Shown piece after piece: positions 26,157-35,327 of a stretch of DNA of 59,399 nucleotides. Each line of letters begins with the position of its first letter. The stretch's first letter is position 1. The translations under genes were made by a program, and so were the position numbers. The DNA comes from an uncultured Porphyromonadaceae bacterium (lineage in GTDB: Bacteria; Bacteroidota; Bacteroidia; Bacteroidales; Muribaculaceae): the NCBI GenBank assembly GCA_900555715.1, contig USMC01000012.1, positions 1 to 59,399 on the forward strand, read 5' to 3'. The notes beneath the pieces are model-generated. The model had not been told where the DNA came from, ran no database searches, and saw only the letters and a program-made list of their open reading frames with translations.

Positions 26157-26188
26157 TTTGTTAATGTGGGAAATAATTGCTAATTTTG
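26157..26188 (+). promoter_or_regulatory. promoter for carAB
   Basis: TTTG (26157-26160), 20 nt, then TAATTTTG (26181-26188), an exact consensus. Predicted start is near 26195, leaving a 48-nt leader before the carA ATG at 26243. No riboswitch or attenuator structure is evident in that leader. Confidence 0.85.
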
Positions 26189-26242
26189 CATGGTCTCACC
26201 CTTGCGACCGCAACCAAATTGTCACTTACAAAGCACAAAACT

Positions 26243-27370
26243 ATGCAGGCGAGCAAAAAAGCCGTTCTTATCCTTGAAGACGGTACTACTTTCCACGGAC
26301 GCAGCTTCGGCTACGACGGTCCGGCAGCCGGCGAAGTTGTTTTCAACACCGCCATGACCGGCTACCCGGAAAGCCTTACCGACCCCTCGTATGAGGGACA
26401 GATTCTCGTTACAACATTCCCTCTGTTAGGCAACTATGGTGTTCCGGCAAAAGACGGAAACGCCATTATGGAAGGTCATTTCGAAGGCAGCCGCATCCAC
26501 TGCCGCGCCATCGTCACACAGGACTATGCCTTCCGGCACAGTCACTGGCTGGCAGCACGTTCGCTCGCCGAATGGCTAATATCGGAGAAAATACCCGGAC
26601 TGTACGACATCGACACCCGCGCGCTCACCAAACATCTGCGCAGCCACGGCTCCATGCTCGGACGTATCGTCGTCGAAGGAGCGGGCGAATGCGGCTTCTA
26701 CGACCCCAACGCAGAGAACCTCATCGCCCTGACATCGGTAAAAGAACCGGAAGTCTACGAGAACGAGAACGCCGAGCCGTATGTCCTCACGGGCACAGAA
26801 CTTGCTCCGACAGCCGACGGACGCAAAACCGTCGTGCTCGTCGACTGCGGCATAAAACACAACATCATCCGCTGTCTCCTGCGGCGCGGCGTGCGTGTGG
26901 TGCGCGTGCCCTGGGACTATGATTTCAACCGCCTCGAATGGGACGGACTATTCATCAGCAACGGTCCCGGCAACCCCGACTTCGCCACCGCGACTGTCGA
27001 CAACATACGCAAAGCCATGGAACCCGGCAAACCCATCTGCGGCATCTGCATGGGCAACCAGCTCCTCGCAAAAGCTGCCGGCGCGACGACATACAAGCTC
27101 AAATACGGACACCGCAGCCATAACCAGCCCGTCCGCCAGCTCGGCACCGACCGCTGCTTCGTCACCTCGCAGAACCACGGCTTCGCCGTCGACACCGACA
27201 CTCTGCCGTCCGACTGGGAAGCACTCTTCGTAAACATGAACGACAACACCAACGAGGGCATACGGCACAAATCGAAACCGTTCTTCTCGGCACAGTTCCA
27301 CCCCGAGGCCTCCAGCGGTCCGCGCGACACCGAATTCCTTTTCGACGACTTTATAGCTCTGCTCAAATGA
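26243..27370 (+). CDS. carA: carbamoyl-phosphate synthase small (glutaminase) subunit
   Basis: 375 residues from the ATG at 26243; an upstream in-frame ATG (26177) precedes the promoter -7 box and is excluded. It hydrolyses glutamine and passes ammonia to CarB for carbamoyl phosphate, feeding arginine and pyrimidine synthesis. The N-terminal domain begins AVLILEDGTTFHG. The C-terminal class I amidotransferase triad is Cys269 (GICMGNQ), His353 and Glu355 (QFHPEA). The stop overlaps the carB start (ATGA). Confidence 0.97.
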   Translation: MQASKKAVLILEDGTTFHGRSFGYDGPAAGEVVFNTAMTGYPESLTDPSYEGQILVTTFPLLGNYGVPAKDGNAIMEGHFEGSRIHCRAIVTQDYAFRHSHWLAARSLAEWLISEKIPGLYDIDTRALTKHLRSHGSMLGRIVVEGAGECGFYDPNAENLIALTSVKEPEVYENENAEPYVLTGTELAPTADGRKTVVLVDCGIKHNIIRCLLRRGVRVVRVPWDYDFNRLEWDGLFISNGPGNPDFATATVDNIRKAMEPGKPICGICMGNQLLAKAAGATTYKLKYGHRSHNQPVRQLGTDRCFVTSQNHGFAVDTDTLPSDWEALFVNMNDNTNEGIRHKSKPFFSAQFHPEASSGPRDTEFLFDDFIALLK

Positions 27371-30300
27371 CAATGAACGACATAAAACCAAACAAAGTAT
27401 TGCTTCTGGGCAGCGGCGCCCTCAAAATCGGCGAAGCCGGCGAGTTCGACTACTCCGGCGCACAGGCGCTCAAGGCACTGCGCGAAGAAGGCATCACCAC
27501 AGTTCTCGTAAACCCCAACATCGCCACCGTACAGACCTCGGAAGGCATGGCAGACAAGATATACTTCCTGCCTGTGACTCCCTATTTCGTCGAGCGCGTC
27601 ATCGAAAAAGAGCGTCCCGACGGCATCCTGCTCGCTTTCGGCGGTCAGACAGCCCTGAACTGCGGCGTCGAACTATGGCGCTCCGGTGTGCTCGACAAAT
27701 ATAATGTGCGCGTACTCGGTACTCCCGTCCAGGCGATAATGGACACCGAGGACCGCGAGCTTTTCGTCGAGAGACTCAACCAGATAGATGTCAAGACCAT
27801 CAAGAGCGAGGCCGTGGAGACCGTCGACGATGCACTGCGCGTCGCCAACAGACTCGGCTACCCCGTTATCGTACGCGCCGCCTATGCCCTCGGCGGACTC
27901 GGCAGCGGATTCTGCGACAACGACGACGAACTGCGCTCGCTCGTGGAGAAAGCACTCTCGTTCTCGCCTCAGGTGCTCGTGGAGAAATCGCTCAAAGGAT
28001 GGAAGGAAGTGGAATATGAAGTCGTGCGCGACCGCTTCGACAACTGCATCACTGTCTGCAACATGGAAAACTTCGACCCGCTCGGCATCCACACCGGCGA
28101 AAGCATCGTCGTCGCTCCATCGCAGACACTTTCCAACGACGACTACCACTACCTCCGCAGCCTTGCCATAAAAATCATACGCCACGTCGGCATCGTGGGC
28201 GAATGCAACGTACAGTACGCCTACGACCCCACCTCGATGGACTACCGCGTCATCGAGGTCAATGCCCGTCTGAGCCGTTCGTCGGCGCTCGCCTCGAAAG
28301 CGACTGGCTATCCCCTCGCCTTCGTCGCCGCCAAACTCGCGTTGGGCTACGGTCTGTTCGACCTCAAAAACAGCGTCACACAATGCACGTCGGCATTCTT
28401 CGAGCCGGCACTCGACTATGTCGTTGTCAAGATACCCCGCTGGGACCTCGGCAAATTCCATGGCGTCGACCGTCATATCGGCTCGTCGATGAAGTCGGTC
28501 GGCGAAGTGATGGCGATAGGACGCTCGTTCGAGGAGGCTATCCAGAAAGGTCTGCGCATGATAGGTCAGGGCATGCACGGTTTCGTCGAAAACCGCGAAA
28601 TATCCATTCCCGACGTTGAGGCAGCCCTGAAAGAACCTACCGACAGGCGCATATTCGTCATCGCCAAGGCGTTCAACGAAGGATATTCCGTCGACCGCAT
28701 ACACGAACTCACCAAAATCGACCGCTGGTTCCTCTACAAGCTCCAGAACATCTTCCTCACCGGTCGCGAACTCGAAAAATACTCGACGGTACAGGAATTG
28801 CCAGCCGATCTGCTGCGCCGCGCCAAGCAACTCGGCTTCAGCGACTTCCAGATTGCCCGCTCGCTCTTCAAAGAAGCCTTCGGCGAAGACACCGACCGCT
28901 ACATGGCTCTTGTGCGCCAGCAGCGCAAAGACCTCGGCATTGTGCCGTGCGTCAAGCAGATCGACACTCTCGCGGCGGAATATCCGGCAGCGACAAACTA
29001 TCTCTACCTCACATACAACGGCACGGAAAACGATGTGGAATATACGGGCGACAACCGATCCGTCGTCGTCCTCGGCTCCGGAGCCTACCGCATCGGCTCA
29101 TCTGTGGAATTCGACTGGTGTTCGGTAAACGCGCTTCTGACGGCGCGCAAGGAAGGCTGGCGCTCGGTGATGATAAACTACAACCCCGAAACCGTCTCCA
29201 CCGACTACGACATCTGCGACAGGCTCTATTTCGATGAACTCACCTACGAGCGTGTGATGGACATCCTCGAACTGGAGAACCCGCACGGCGTCATCCTGTC
29301 GGTAGGCGGTCAGATTCCCAACAACCTCGCCACACGTCTCGACGCGGCACACGTCAACATCCTCGGCACAGCCGCTTCGAGCATCGACCGCGCCGAAGAC
29401 CGGCATAAATTCTCCGCCATGCTCGATGAACTCGGCGTAGACCAGCCGCGCTGGCGCGAGCTCACCGACTTCGCCGACATCGAGAAATTTGTCGAGGAAG
29501 TAGGCTTCCCTGTTCTGGTGCGTCCCAGCTACGTGCTTTCCGGTGCTGCCATGAACGTATGCTCGAATCCCGACGAACTGCGCCGCTTCCTCAAGCTTGC
29601 GGCTAACGTCTCGAAGAAACATCCCGTCGTTGTGAGCGAATTCATACAGTACGCCAAGGAAATCGAGATGGACGCCGTGGCGCAGAACGGACAGATCAAA
29701 GCCTACGCCATATCGGAACACATAGAGTTCGCCGGCGTGCACAGCGGCGACGCTACCATCCAGTTCCCGCCCCAGAAGCTCTATGTCGAAACCATGCGCC
29801 GGATAAAGAAGGTATCGGCAAAAATTGCCGCCGCCCTCAACATTTCAGGACCGTTCAACATCCAGTTCCTCGCCAAAAACAACGACATCAAGGTGATCGA
29901 GTGCAACCTGCGCGCGTCGCGAAGCTTCCCCTTCGTGTCGAAAGTGCTGAAAATAAACTTTATCGACCTCGCCACGCGCATCATGCTCGGACACGACGTC
30001 GAGAAGCCTAACAAGAGCGCCTTCGACCTCGACTATGTCGGCGTCAAGGCATCGCAGTTCTCCTTCTCGCGCCTCGGCGGAGCCGACCCTGTCCTCGGCG
30101 TCGACATGGCATCTACGGGCGAAGTCGGCTGCATCGGCGACGACACGAACGAAGCAGTGCTGAAATCGCTCCTCGCCGTAGGTCTGCGCGTGCCCAAGAA
30201 GGCTGTGCTCATGAGCACCGGCTCAGCAAAGCAGAAAGCCGACATGCTCGAGGCCGCACACATGCTTCACAACGCCGGAATCACCATCTACGCTACAGGC

Positions 30301-30600
30301 GGAACTTGCCAGTTCCTCAACGAAAACGGAATTCCCGCCGTCCGCGTCTACTGGCCGTCAACTCCCGACCAGCATCCGCAGGCTATCGACCTGCTGCACG
30401 AACGGAAAGTAGACCTCGTTGTGAACATGCCAAAGAATTTCACCGGAACAGAGCTGAGCAACGGACGCCGGATCCGCCGTGCCGCCGTCGACCTCAACAT
30501 CCCACTGCTGACAAATTCGCGCTTAGCATCGGCATTCATCCGCGCCTTCACAAGCCTGCCGCTCGACGAGATTGAAATCAAAAGTTGGGACGAATATTAG
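27367..30600 (+). CDS. carB: carbamoyl-phosphate synthase large subunit
   Basis: 1077 residues, full length. It contains two homologous ATP-grasp halves: the first opens with KVLLLGSGALKIGEAGEFDYSG and the second (about residue 560) with VVVLGSGAYRIGSSVEFDWC. The C-terminal MGS-like allosteric domain (about 935-1077) includes TGSAKQKADMLEAAHML and IYATGGTCQFL. The start at 27367 overlaps the carA stop by 4 bp; a second ATG two codons on is possible. Confidence 0.98.
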   Translation: MTMNDIKPNKVLLLGSGALKIGEAGEFDYSGAQALKALREEGITTVLVNPNIATVQTSEGMADKIYFLPVTPYFVERVIEKERPDGILLAFGGQTALNCGVELWRSGVLDKYNVRVLGTPVQAIMDTEDRELFVERLNQIDVKTIKSEAVETVDDALRVANRLGYPVIVRAAYALGGLGSGFCDNDDELRSLVEKALSFSPQVLVEKSLKGWKEVEYEVVRDRFDNCITVCNMENFDPLGIHTGESIVVAPSQTLSNDDYHYLRSLAIKIIRHVGIVGECNVQYAYDPTSMDYRVIEVNARLSRSSALASKATGYPLAFVAAKLALGYGLFDLKNSVTQCTSAFFEPALDYVVVKIPRWDLGKFHGVDRHIGSSMKSVGEVMAIGRSFEEAIQKGLRMIGQGMHGFVENREISIPDVEAALKEPTDRRIFVIAKAFNEGYSVDRIHELTKIDRWFLYKLQNIFLTGRELEKYSTVQELPADLLRRAKQLGFSDFQIARSLFKEAFGEDTDRYMALVRQQRKDLGIVPCVKQIDTLAAEYPAATNYLYLTYNGTENDVEYTGDNRSVVVLGSGAYRIGSSVEFDWCSVNALLTARKEGWRSVMINYNPETVSTDYDICDRLYFDELTYERVMDILELENPHGVILSVGGQIPNNLATRLDAAHVNILGTAASSIDRAEDRHKFSAMLDELGVDQPRWRELTDFADIEKFVEEVGFPVLVRPSYVLSGAAMNVCSNPDELRRFLKLAANVSKKHPVVVSEFIQYAKEIEMDAVAQNGQIKAYAISEHIEFAGVHSGDATIQFPPQKLYVETMRRIKKVSAKIAAALNISGPFNIQFLAKNNDIKVIECNLRASRSFPFVSKVLKINFIDLATRIMLGHDVEKPNKSAFDLDYVGVKASQFSFSRLGGADPVLGVDMASTGEVGCIGDDTNEAVLKSLLAVGLRVPKKAVLMSTGSAKQKADMLEAAHMLHNAGITIYATGGTCQFLNENGIPAVRVYWPSTPDQHPQAIDLLHERKVDLVVNMPKNFTGTELSNGRRIRRAAVDLNIPLLTNSRLASAFIRAFTSLPLDEIEIKSWDEY

Positions 30601-30603
30601 ACA

Positions 30604-30634
30604 TTTGACAGCCGGATTACTTGATTTAACTTTG
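30604..30634 (+). promoter_or_regulatory. promoter just after carB
   Basis: TTTG (30604-30607), 19 nt, then TAACTTTG (30627-30634), an exact consensus. Predicted start is about 30641. It drives into the carB-deaD intergenic region, directly before the small ORF at 30656. Confidence 0.75.
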
Positions 30635-30655
30635 TTTAACATTGCTTGAACCATC

Positions 30656-30772
30656 ATGGACAAGCACTATAACAAGAGCATATCATACAATAGGTCAACA
30701 AATTGCCAAGGTAGCCAATCTGATTTGTGCGATAAATTGCTAAAAAAGTATGTTCCAAAACATATAAAATAA
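30656..30772 (+). CDS. candidate small basic protein, 38 residues
   Basis: An ATG at 30656 opens 38 codons ending in TAA at 30770-30772. The product begins MDKHYNKSISYNRS, has two cysteines (CQGSQSDLC) and ends with a basic stretch LLKKYVPKHIK. It lies 15 nt downstream of the predicted start of an exact consensus promoter, and a second promoter begins at the base after its stop. An ORF this short can arise by chance in AT-rich DNA, so coding status is uncertain. No homologue is recognised. Confidence 0.35.
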   Translation: MDKHYNKSISYNRSTNCQGSQSDLCDKLLKKYVPKHIK

Positions 30773-30804
30773 TTTGTACAAAGTGACAATTACCCCGAAC
30801 TTTG
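30773..30804 (+). promoter_or_regulatory. candidate promoter for a small RNA or deaD leader
   Basis: TTTG (30773-30776), 20 nt, then GAACTTTG (30797-30804), one mismatch from TAnnTTTG (GA instead of TA). Predicted start is about 30811. Confidence 0.55.
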
Positions 30805-30810
30805 TAGCGC

Positions 30811-30898
30811 AAACCTAAAACAATCTTTTTTACCTTAGAAATTGTACCTATTGGAAACCCATAAAAAGGAACTTCGTGATGAAGCTCCTTTTTATTTT
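30811..30898 (+). ncRNA. candidate small RNA or attenuated deaD leader (about 88 nt)
   Basis: The segment runs from a predicted start near 30811 to a terminator-like hairpin at 30863-30898. It has no plausible ORF. It could be an independent small RNA, or the 5' leader of the helicase gene with transcription partly stopping at the hairpin. It resembles no RNA family I can name. The boundaries are inferred from the promoter and hairpin only. Confidence 0.4.
30863..30898 (+). terminator. terminator-like hairpin upstream of deaD
   Basis: AAAAAGGA (30863-30870) pairs with TCCTTTTT (30886-30893), and CTTC (30872-30875) pairs with GAAG (30881-30884) across one mismatch and a 5-nt loop. A T-rich tail follows (ATTTTAT). 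Confidence 0.7.
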
Positions 30899-30953
30899 AT
30901 GTCCGTCTTCTAAAATTGACACCTTGCGCAACAATGATTTCCAACTATTGTTG

Positions 30954-30961
30954 TATCTTTG
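30954..30961 (+). promoter_or_regulatory. -7 box for deaD
   Basis: TATCTTTG matches TAnnTTTG exactly, 41 bp before the helicase ATG. No TTTG is seen at the expected distance upstream. Confidence 0.6.
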
Positions 30962-31001
30962 TAGATTAATAGTCCAGAACATAGAACACACTATAATATA
31001 T

Positions 31002-32738
31002 ATGACATTTGAAGAATTAGGCGTGCGTCCCGATTTACTCCACGCCATCAAAGATATGGGCTTCGAATCGCCCATGCCCGTGCAGGAGAAGGTCATACCC
31101 GAACTGCTCAGCGGTGTCCACGACCTTGTTGCCCTCGCCCAGACAGGCACAGGCAAGACGGCAGCTTTCGGTCTTCCTGTTCTTCAGCGCATCAATCCCG
31201 ACGAGCACAGCCCCCAGGCCCTCATTCTTGCGCCGACACGTGAGCTCTGCCTCCAGATAGCAGGCGACCTTGCCGACTTCTCGAAATATATGCCTGACGT
31301 TGTCGTGCTGCCCGTCTACGGCGGCAGCAGTATCGAAAGCCAGATACGCGCGCTGAAGAATGGCGTACAGATTGTCGTCGCGACACCGGGACGACTCATC
31401 GACCTGATAAACCGCGGCGTCGTCGACCTCTCGGGAGTGCATACCGTCGTGCTCGACGAAGCTGACGAAATGCTCAACATGGGCTTCGTCGATTCCATCA
31501 CAGAAGTTCTCACACATGTGCCCGACGACAGAGCCATGCTCATGTTCTCCGCCACAATGCCTGCGGAAGTCGCAAAAATAGCCAAGCGTTTCATGCACGA
31601 GCCGAAAGAAATCGTCATCGGCACACGCAATACGGGCGCCGAGAATGTCCGCCATATCTACTATATGGTGAACGCACGCGACAAATATCTTGCGCTCAAA
31701 CGCATAGCAGACGACACGCCCAATATCTACGCCATTATCTTCTGCCGCACGCGCCGCGACACACAGGAGATCGCCGACCAGCTCATTGCCGACGGATACA
31801 ACGCCGACGCGCTCCACGGCGACCTGTCGCAGCAGCAGCGCGACATGGTGATGAAAAAATTCCGCGACCGCGTTCTCCCGATTCTCGTAGCGACTGACGT
31901 AGCCGCCCGCGGACTCGACGTCGACGACCTCACACACGTGATAAACTACGGACTTCCCGACGACACCGCAGTCTATACTCACCGTTCCGGACGTACCGGA
32001 CGTGCAGGAAAGACAGGCGTCTCCATAGCAATAATTCACTCGCGCGAGAAAGGCAAGCTTCGCGAAATAGAAAAAATCATCGGAAAGAAATTCGAACGCA
32101 AGGAAGTGCCCACACCGCAGCACATCATCGAAAAGCAGCTCTACAACCTCGCCGACCGCCTCGAACGCGTCAGCGTCAACGAAGATGAAATTGCAGGCTA
32201 CCTGCCCGGCGTGCTCCGCAAACTATCGTGGCTCTCGACGGAAGACCTGCTCAAACGCATTCTCTCTCTGGAGTTCAACCGCCTCCTCGACTACTACAAG
32301 GACGCGCCCGAAATCGACTTCATCGACGAGAAACCCTCAAAGGACAAAGGAAAGAAGAACGGCAAGGAACGCACCGACAAGGACAAAGACCGCCGCACAG
32401 CCGAACGCGGATACGAACGCATATATATAAACGTAGGGAAAGGCGACGGATTCTACGCCGGCAACCTCATTGAAATGCTCAACAAGAACGTCGACGGACC
32501 GCGCGTCGATGTAGGACGTATCGACCTGTTGCCGTCGTATTCGCTCTTCGACGTCAAGAAAAAGGATGCGGCACGGGTAGTGGGAGCCCTCAAGGGTCTC
32601 GACTTCTTCGGCAAGCGCATATTCAGCGAAATCGCCGATGCCGAACGCGACTATTCGCACCTCTCGGCACGGAAAGGCAAAGGCGAACGGCAGAACAAGG
32701 ACAGCAAACGCCGCCCCGGACGACCTAAGAAATATTGA
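31002..32738 (+). CDS. deaD: DEAD-box ATP-dependent RNA helicase (DeaD/DbpA-like)
   Basis: 578 residues from the ATG at 31002 (MTFEELGVRP); the 42 upstream in-frame codons span the promoter region. It unwinds RNA, probably in ribosome assembly or mRNA turnover, especially in the cold. Motifs are Q motif about 5-28, motif I AQTGTGKT (46-53), PTREL (78-82), DEAD (152-155), SAT (183-185) and HRSGRTGRAG. After the helicase core comes a linker rich in Lys and Asp (about 440-465). A DbpA-type RNA-binding domain (ERIYINVGKGDGFYAGNL, about 470-560) and a basic tail end the protein. The long structured 5' region fits cold- or self-regulated helicase genes, but this is inference. Confidence 0.95.
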   Translation: MTFEELGVRPDLLHAIKDMGFESPMPVQEKVIPELLSGVHDLVALAQTGTGKTAAFGLPVLQRINPDEHSPQALILAPTRELCLQIAGDLADFSKYMPDVVVLPVYGGSSIESQIRALKNGVQIVVATPGRLIDLINRGVVDLSGVHTVVLDEADEMLNMGFVDSITEVLTHVPDDRAMLMFSATMPAEVAKIAKRFMHEPKEIVIGTRNTGAENVRHIYYMVNARDKYLALKRIADDTPNIYAIIFCRTRRDTQEIADQLIADGYNADALHGDLSQQQRDMVMKKFRDRVLPILVATDVAARGLDVDDLTHVINYGLPDDTAVYTHRSGRTGRAGKTGVSIAIIHSREKGKLREIEKIIGKKFERKEVPTPQHIIEKQLYNLADRLERVSVNEDEIAGYLPGVLRKLSWLSTEDLLKRILSLEFNRLLDYYKDAPEIDFIDEKPSKDKGKKNGKERTDKDKDRRTAERGYERIYINVGKGDGFYAGNLIEMLNKNVDGPRVDVGRIDLLPSYSLFDVKKKDAARVVGALKGLDFFGKRIFSEIADAERDYSHLSARKGKGERQNKDSKRRPGRPKKY

Positions 32739-32741
32739 GAC

Positions 32742-33440
32742 ATGAGACAATATATCAGAATATCAGTCTTCGCCGTTATCGCATTAGTCTCTGTTCTTGC
32801 TCAGGGACGGATGACGGATGCACAGACGGCTGAAATCACAGAGAAGTTCTTCACCAACGCGCCGTCGGAGGCAATGCCGCTCCTGTCGAAAAACGCACGG
32901 CTCGACATGCTCGACTACTACCGCAACGGGCTCAGCACACCGACGGTCAACGAGCTCAAAGGGCGGTCACGCATAACCGGCATGTCGCCGCATAGCATCG
33001 ATGTCCAGATTTCCGACAGCACTGCCCTGCAGTTTGTCCTGGTAGAGCCGTCGCGCTTTCTCCCGGACTACTATATAATGGTGGTAGAAACAGTGAGCAC
33101 TCCCGTACCGGACAGCAGCATCCGTGCATTCGACACAGACTGGAACGAAATGCCCGTCGAACTGCCGGACTATACTTCATTCATTCCCAAAGACAAGAGA
33201 AAACTGACGAAGACGATGGACGAACCGCCGCTGACATTCACCGAAATACGATTCGACCCGGAGAAGAAGACATTCACCTTCCGCGACCGCTCCAAAGAAG
33301 GCTATTACAAGGGCGATACTCCCGAAATTCTTGCGTACTTCCTCTCCGAGATAGAACTCAAGCCACGCATAGCATTAAAAGACAAAAAATCGTGGAACAT
33401 ATTCGACACCTTCGCACATGACAGAATAATATTCAGATGA
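32742..33440 (+). CDS. DUF3256-family secreted protein
   Basis: 232 residues with a signal peptide (about 1-20). It matches the Bacteroidales DUF3256 pattern as I remember it: MPLLSKNARLDMLDYY near residue 45 and a mixed alpha/beta body with TFEIRF-like strands. Function is unknown; a periplasmic or surface location is likely. It starts 3 nt after the helicase stop and its stop overlaps the xseA start (ATGA), so the three genes form one operon. Confidence 0.8.
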   Translation: MRQYIRISVFAVIALVSVLAQGRMTDAQTAEITEKFFTNAPSEAMPLLSKNARLDMLDYYRNGLSTPTVNELKGRSRITGMSPHSIDVQISDSTALQFVLVEPSRFLPDYYIMVVETVSTPVPDSSIRAFDTDWNEMPVELPDYTSFIPKDKRKLTKTMDEPPLTFTEIRFDPEKKTFTFRDRSKEGYYKGDTPEILAYFLSEIELKPRIALKDKKSWNIFDTFAHDRIIFR

Positions 33441-34699
33441 ATTGTCCGACTATTACCCTCCTTGAACTCAACAGGCGCATAGGAACAGCCCTGAATCTCG
33501 CTCCGGGACTATGCAACATCTGGGTCACAGCAGAGACATCCGACGTGCGCGTCAGCGGAGGTCACTGCTACATGGAGCTTATCCAGAAAAGCGACAGCGG
33601 CACACCGCTTGCCAGATGCCGCGCCGTCATCTGGGCTTCCGCCTACAGCAGACTCGCCGCGAAGTTCGCCGAAGCAACAGGCTCGCGCCTGACAAGCGAT
33701 ATGAAAGTGATGGTGCTCGCCAATGTCAGCTTCCACCCTGTCTACGGTCTCAGCCTCGTTGTCAACGATATAAATCCCGAGTATACCCTCGGCGACCTTG
33801 CGCGCCGGAGAATGGAGATAATCAACCGCCTTAAAGAAGAAGGTGTCCTGGATCTCAACCACGAGCTCGACTTACCGCAGCTGCCATCGCGGATAGCCAT
33901 AGTATCCGCAGCAGGCGCAGCAGGCTACGGCGACTTCATCCGCCAGCTGCACAACAATCCGATGCGCCTGCGTTTCACCTCCACACTGTTCGAAGCCGTC
34001 ATGCAGGGCGAACGGACAGCACCGAGCATCATCGCCGCACTCGACCGCATCATGGAGCGCATCGACGATTTCGACTGCGTTGTCATTATCCGCGGCGGCG
34101 GCGCTGTCGCCGATCTGGCGTCGTTCGACAACTACGACCTCGCCTTCAACGTGGCGCAATTTCCCCTGCCTATAATCGTCGGCATAGGACACGACCGCGA
34201 CGTCACAGTGCTCGACTATGTGGCATGGCGCCACGTCAAAACGCCTACGGCAGCAGCAGAGCTGCTTGTCGGAGCAATGGCGGATGCATATGCAGAAGTG
34301 CTCGGCACAGGCAATGCCATTCTGACAACAGTTCGCTCCGCCATTGCCGGACAACGCCAGCAGCTCGCCTACTGCCAGGGGCTTCTGCCATCTCTCGCCA
34401 TGAGCGTCGTCGAACGCAACCGTCATGCCGTAGGCATCCACACTTCGGAACTGCTGGCGTCGTCGGTGCGCAGCATCATCAGACAGTCGTTGCAACGGAT
34501 TGCATCGCTCGGCGAACTGCTTGAGGCGATATCACCTCAGGCGACTCTGCGCCGCGGCTACTCGATAACGCGCGCCGGCGGACATGCCGTCACCGACAGC
34601 ACAGCAATTGTCGCCGGCACTGTACTTACCACGACATTCGCCAACGGTCCGGCAATAGAATCCGTTGCTAAAGAGCCCTCACATCCGGTACATAATTAA
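33437..34699 (+). CDS. xseA: exodeoxyribonuclease VII large subunit
   Basis: 420 residues. It degrades single-stranded DNA from both ends, normally with the small subunit XseB. The N-terminal OB fold (about 20-105) contains CNIWVTAETSDVRVSGGHCYMEL. The catalytic domain has PSRIAIVSAAGAAGYGDF, DCVVIIRGGGAVADLASFDNYDLA and IIVGIGHDRDVTVLDYVAWRHVKTPTAAAE (in pieces between about 150 and 280). A coiled-coil region and the C-terminal ATLRRGYSI follow. An xseB gene usually follows closely; none is visible in the next 130 bp, so it must be elsewhere or absent. Confidence 0.94.
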   Translation: MNCPTITLLELNRRIGTALNLAPGLCNIWVTAETSDVRVSGGHCYMELIQKSDSGTPLARCRAVIWASAYSRLAAKFAEATGSRLTSDMKVMVLANVSFHPVYGLSLVVNDINPEYTLGDLARRRMEIINRLKEEGVLDLNHELDLPQLPSRIAIVSAAGAAGYGDFIRQLHNNPMRLRFTSTLFEAVMQGERTAPSIIAALDRIMERIDDFDCVVIIRGGGAVADLASFDNYDLAFNVAQFPLPIIVGIGHDRDVTVLDYVAWRHVKTPTAAAELLVGAMADAYAEVLGTGNAILTTVRSAIAGQRQQLAYCQGLLPSLAMSVVERNRHAVGIHTSELLASSVRSIIRQSLQRIASLGELLEAISPQATLRRGYSITRAGGHAVTDSTAIVAGTVLTTTFANGPAIESVAKEPSHPVHN

Positions 34700-34783
34700 A
34701 ACGTATATTTTTATGGCATAATGTCGGTTTTTGACTTATATCAAGAACTTTTTGCAATTCAATTTTCATTTTTCGGATAAAAA

Positions 34784-34815
34784 ATTGCGCATTTTGTAAA
34801 TTTCCAGTATCTTTG
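34784..34815 (+). promoter_or_regulatory. promoter for the lrp-GH13-kinase-like operon
   Basis: TATCTTTG (34808-34815) is an exact -7 match. ATTG (34784-34787) stands 20 nt upstream in place of TTTG. Predicted start is about 34822, 11 nt before the first ATG. Apart from this, 34700-34832 is AT-rich with no feature seen. Confidence 0.7.
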
Positions 34816-34832
34816 CACATTGAAAAAACACA

Positions 34833-35318
34833 ATGCCCATAAATACTATGGAAAAGATAGATAATCTTGACAGAAGAATCCTTCAGATCGCAATACGCAA
34901 TGCCCGCATACCTTCAAAAGACATAGCGCTCGAATGCGGAGTGTCGCGTGCAGCCATTCACCAGCGTCTTCAGCGCCTCATAGAACTCAACGTCATCACA
35001 GGTTCAGGCTATCATGTCAATCCCAAGATACTCGGATATGCCACATGCACATATATAGGCGTAAATCTCGAACGCGGAGCGATGTATCGCGACGTCGTGC
35101 CGGAACTCGAAAAAATTCCTGAAATCATCGAGTGTCACTTCACCACAGGTCCGTACACCATGCTCATAAAGCTCTACGCCCGCGACAACGAGCACCTCAT
35201 GGAGCTCCTGAACAAAAAGATACAGATGATTCCCGGCGTCACAGGCACAGAGACACTCATCTCGCTCGATCAGTCGATAGCCCGCGAGATTCCGATCAAC
35301 ATCACCGACAACGACTAA
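34833..35318 (+). CDS. Lrp/AsnC-family transcriptional regulator
   Basis: 161 residues, typical for the family. The N-terminal winged helix-turn-helix (about 6-65) contains DNLDRRILQIAIRNARIPSKDIA and VSRAAIHQRLQRL, the recognition helix. The C-terminal RAM effector-binding domain (about 75-150) contains TGPYTMLIKLYARDNEHL and IPGVTGTETLISL. These proteins sense amino acids or related small molecules. A second ATG at 34848 (MEKIDNLD) is an equally good start. It is the first gene of a five-gene operon, and autoregulation is likely. Confidence 0.93.
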   Translation: MPINTMEKIDNLDRRILQIAIRNARIPSKDIALECGVSRAAIHQRLQRLIELNVITGSGYHVNPKILGYATCTYIGVNLERGAMYRDVVPELEKIPEIIECHFTTGPYTMLIKLYARDNEHLMELLNKKIQMIPGVTGTETLISLDQSIAREIPINITDND

Positions 35319-35327
35319 AGGTCAGCC

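Noticed and set aside
26177..26242. Longer carA starting at 26177
   Set aside because: That ATG lies upstream of the -7 box at 26181-26188, so it would not be in the transcript. The ATG at 26243 gives the normal protein length.
26195..26242. Pyrimidine- or arginine-responsive riboswitch before carA
   Set aside because: The leader is only about 48 nt and forms no stable hairpin or terminator that I can see.
27673..28830. 385-codon minus-strand frame inside carB
   Set aside because: carB is full length and intact here. The antisense frame has no promoter or recognisable domain.
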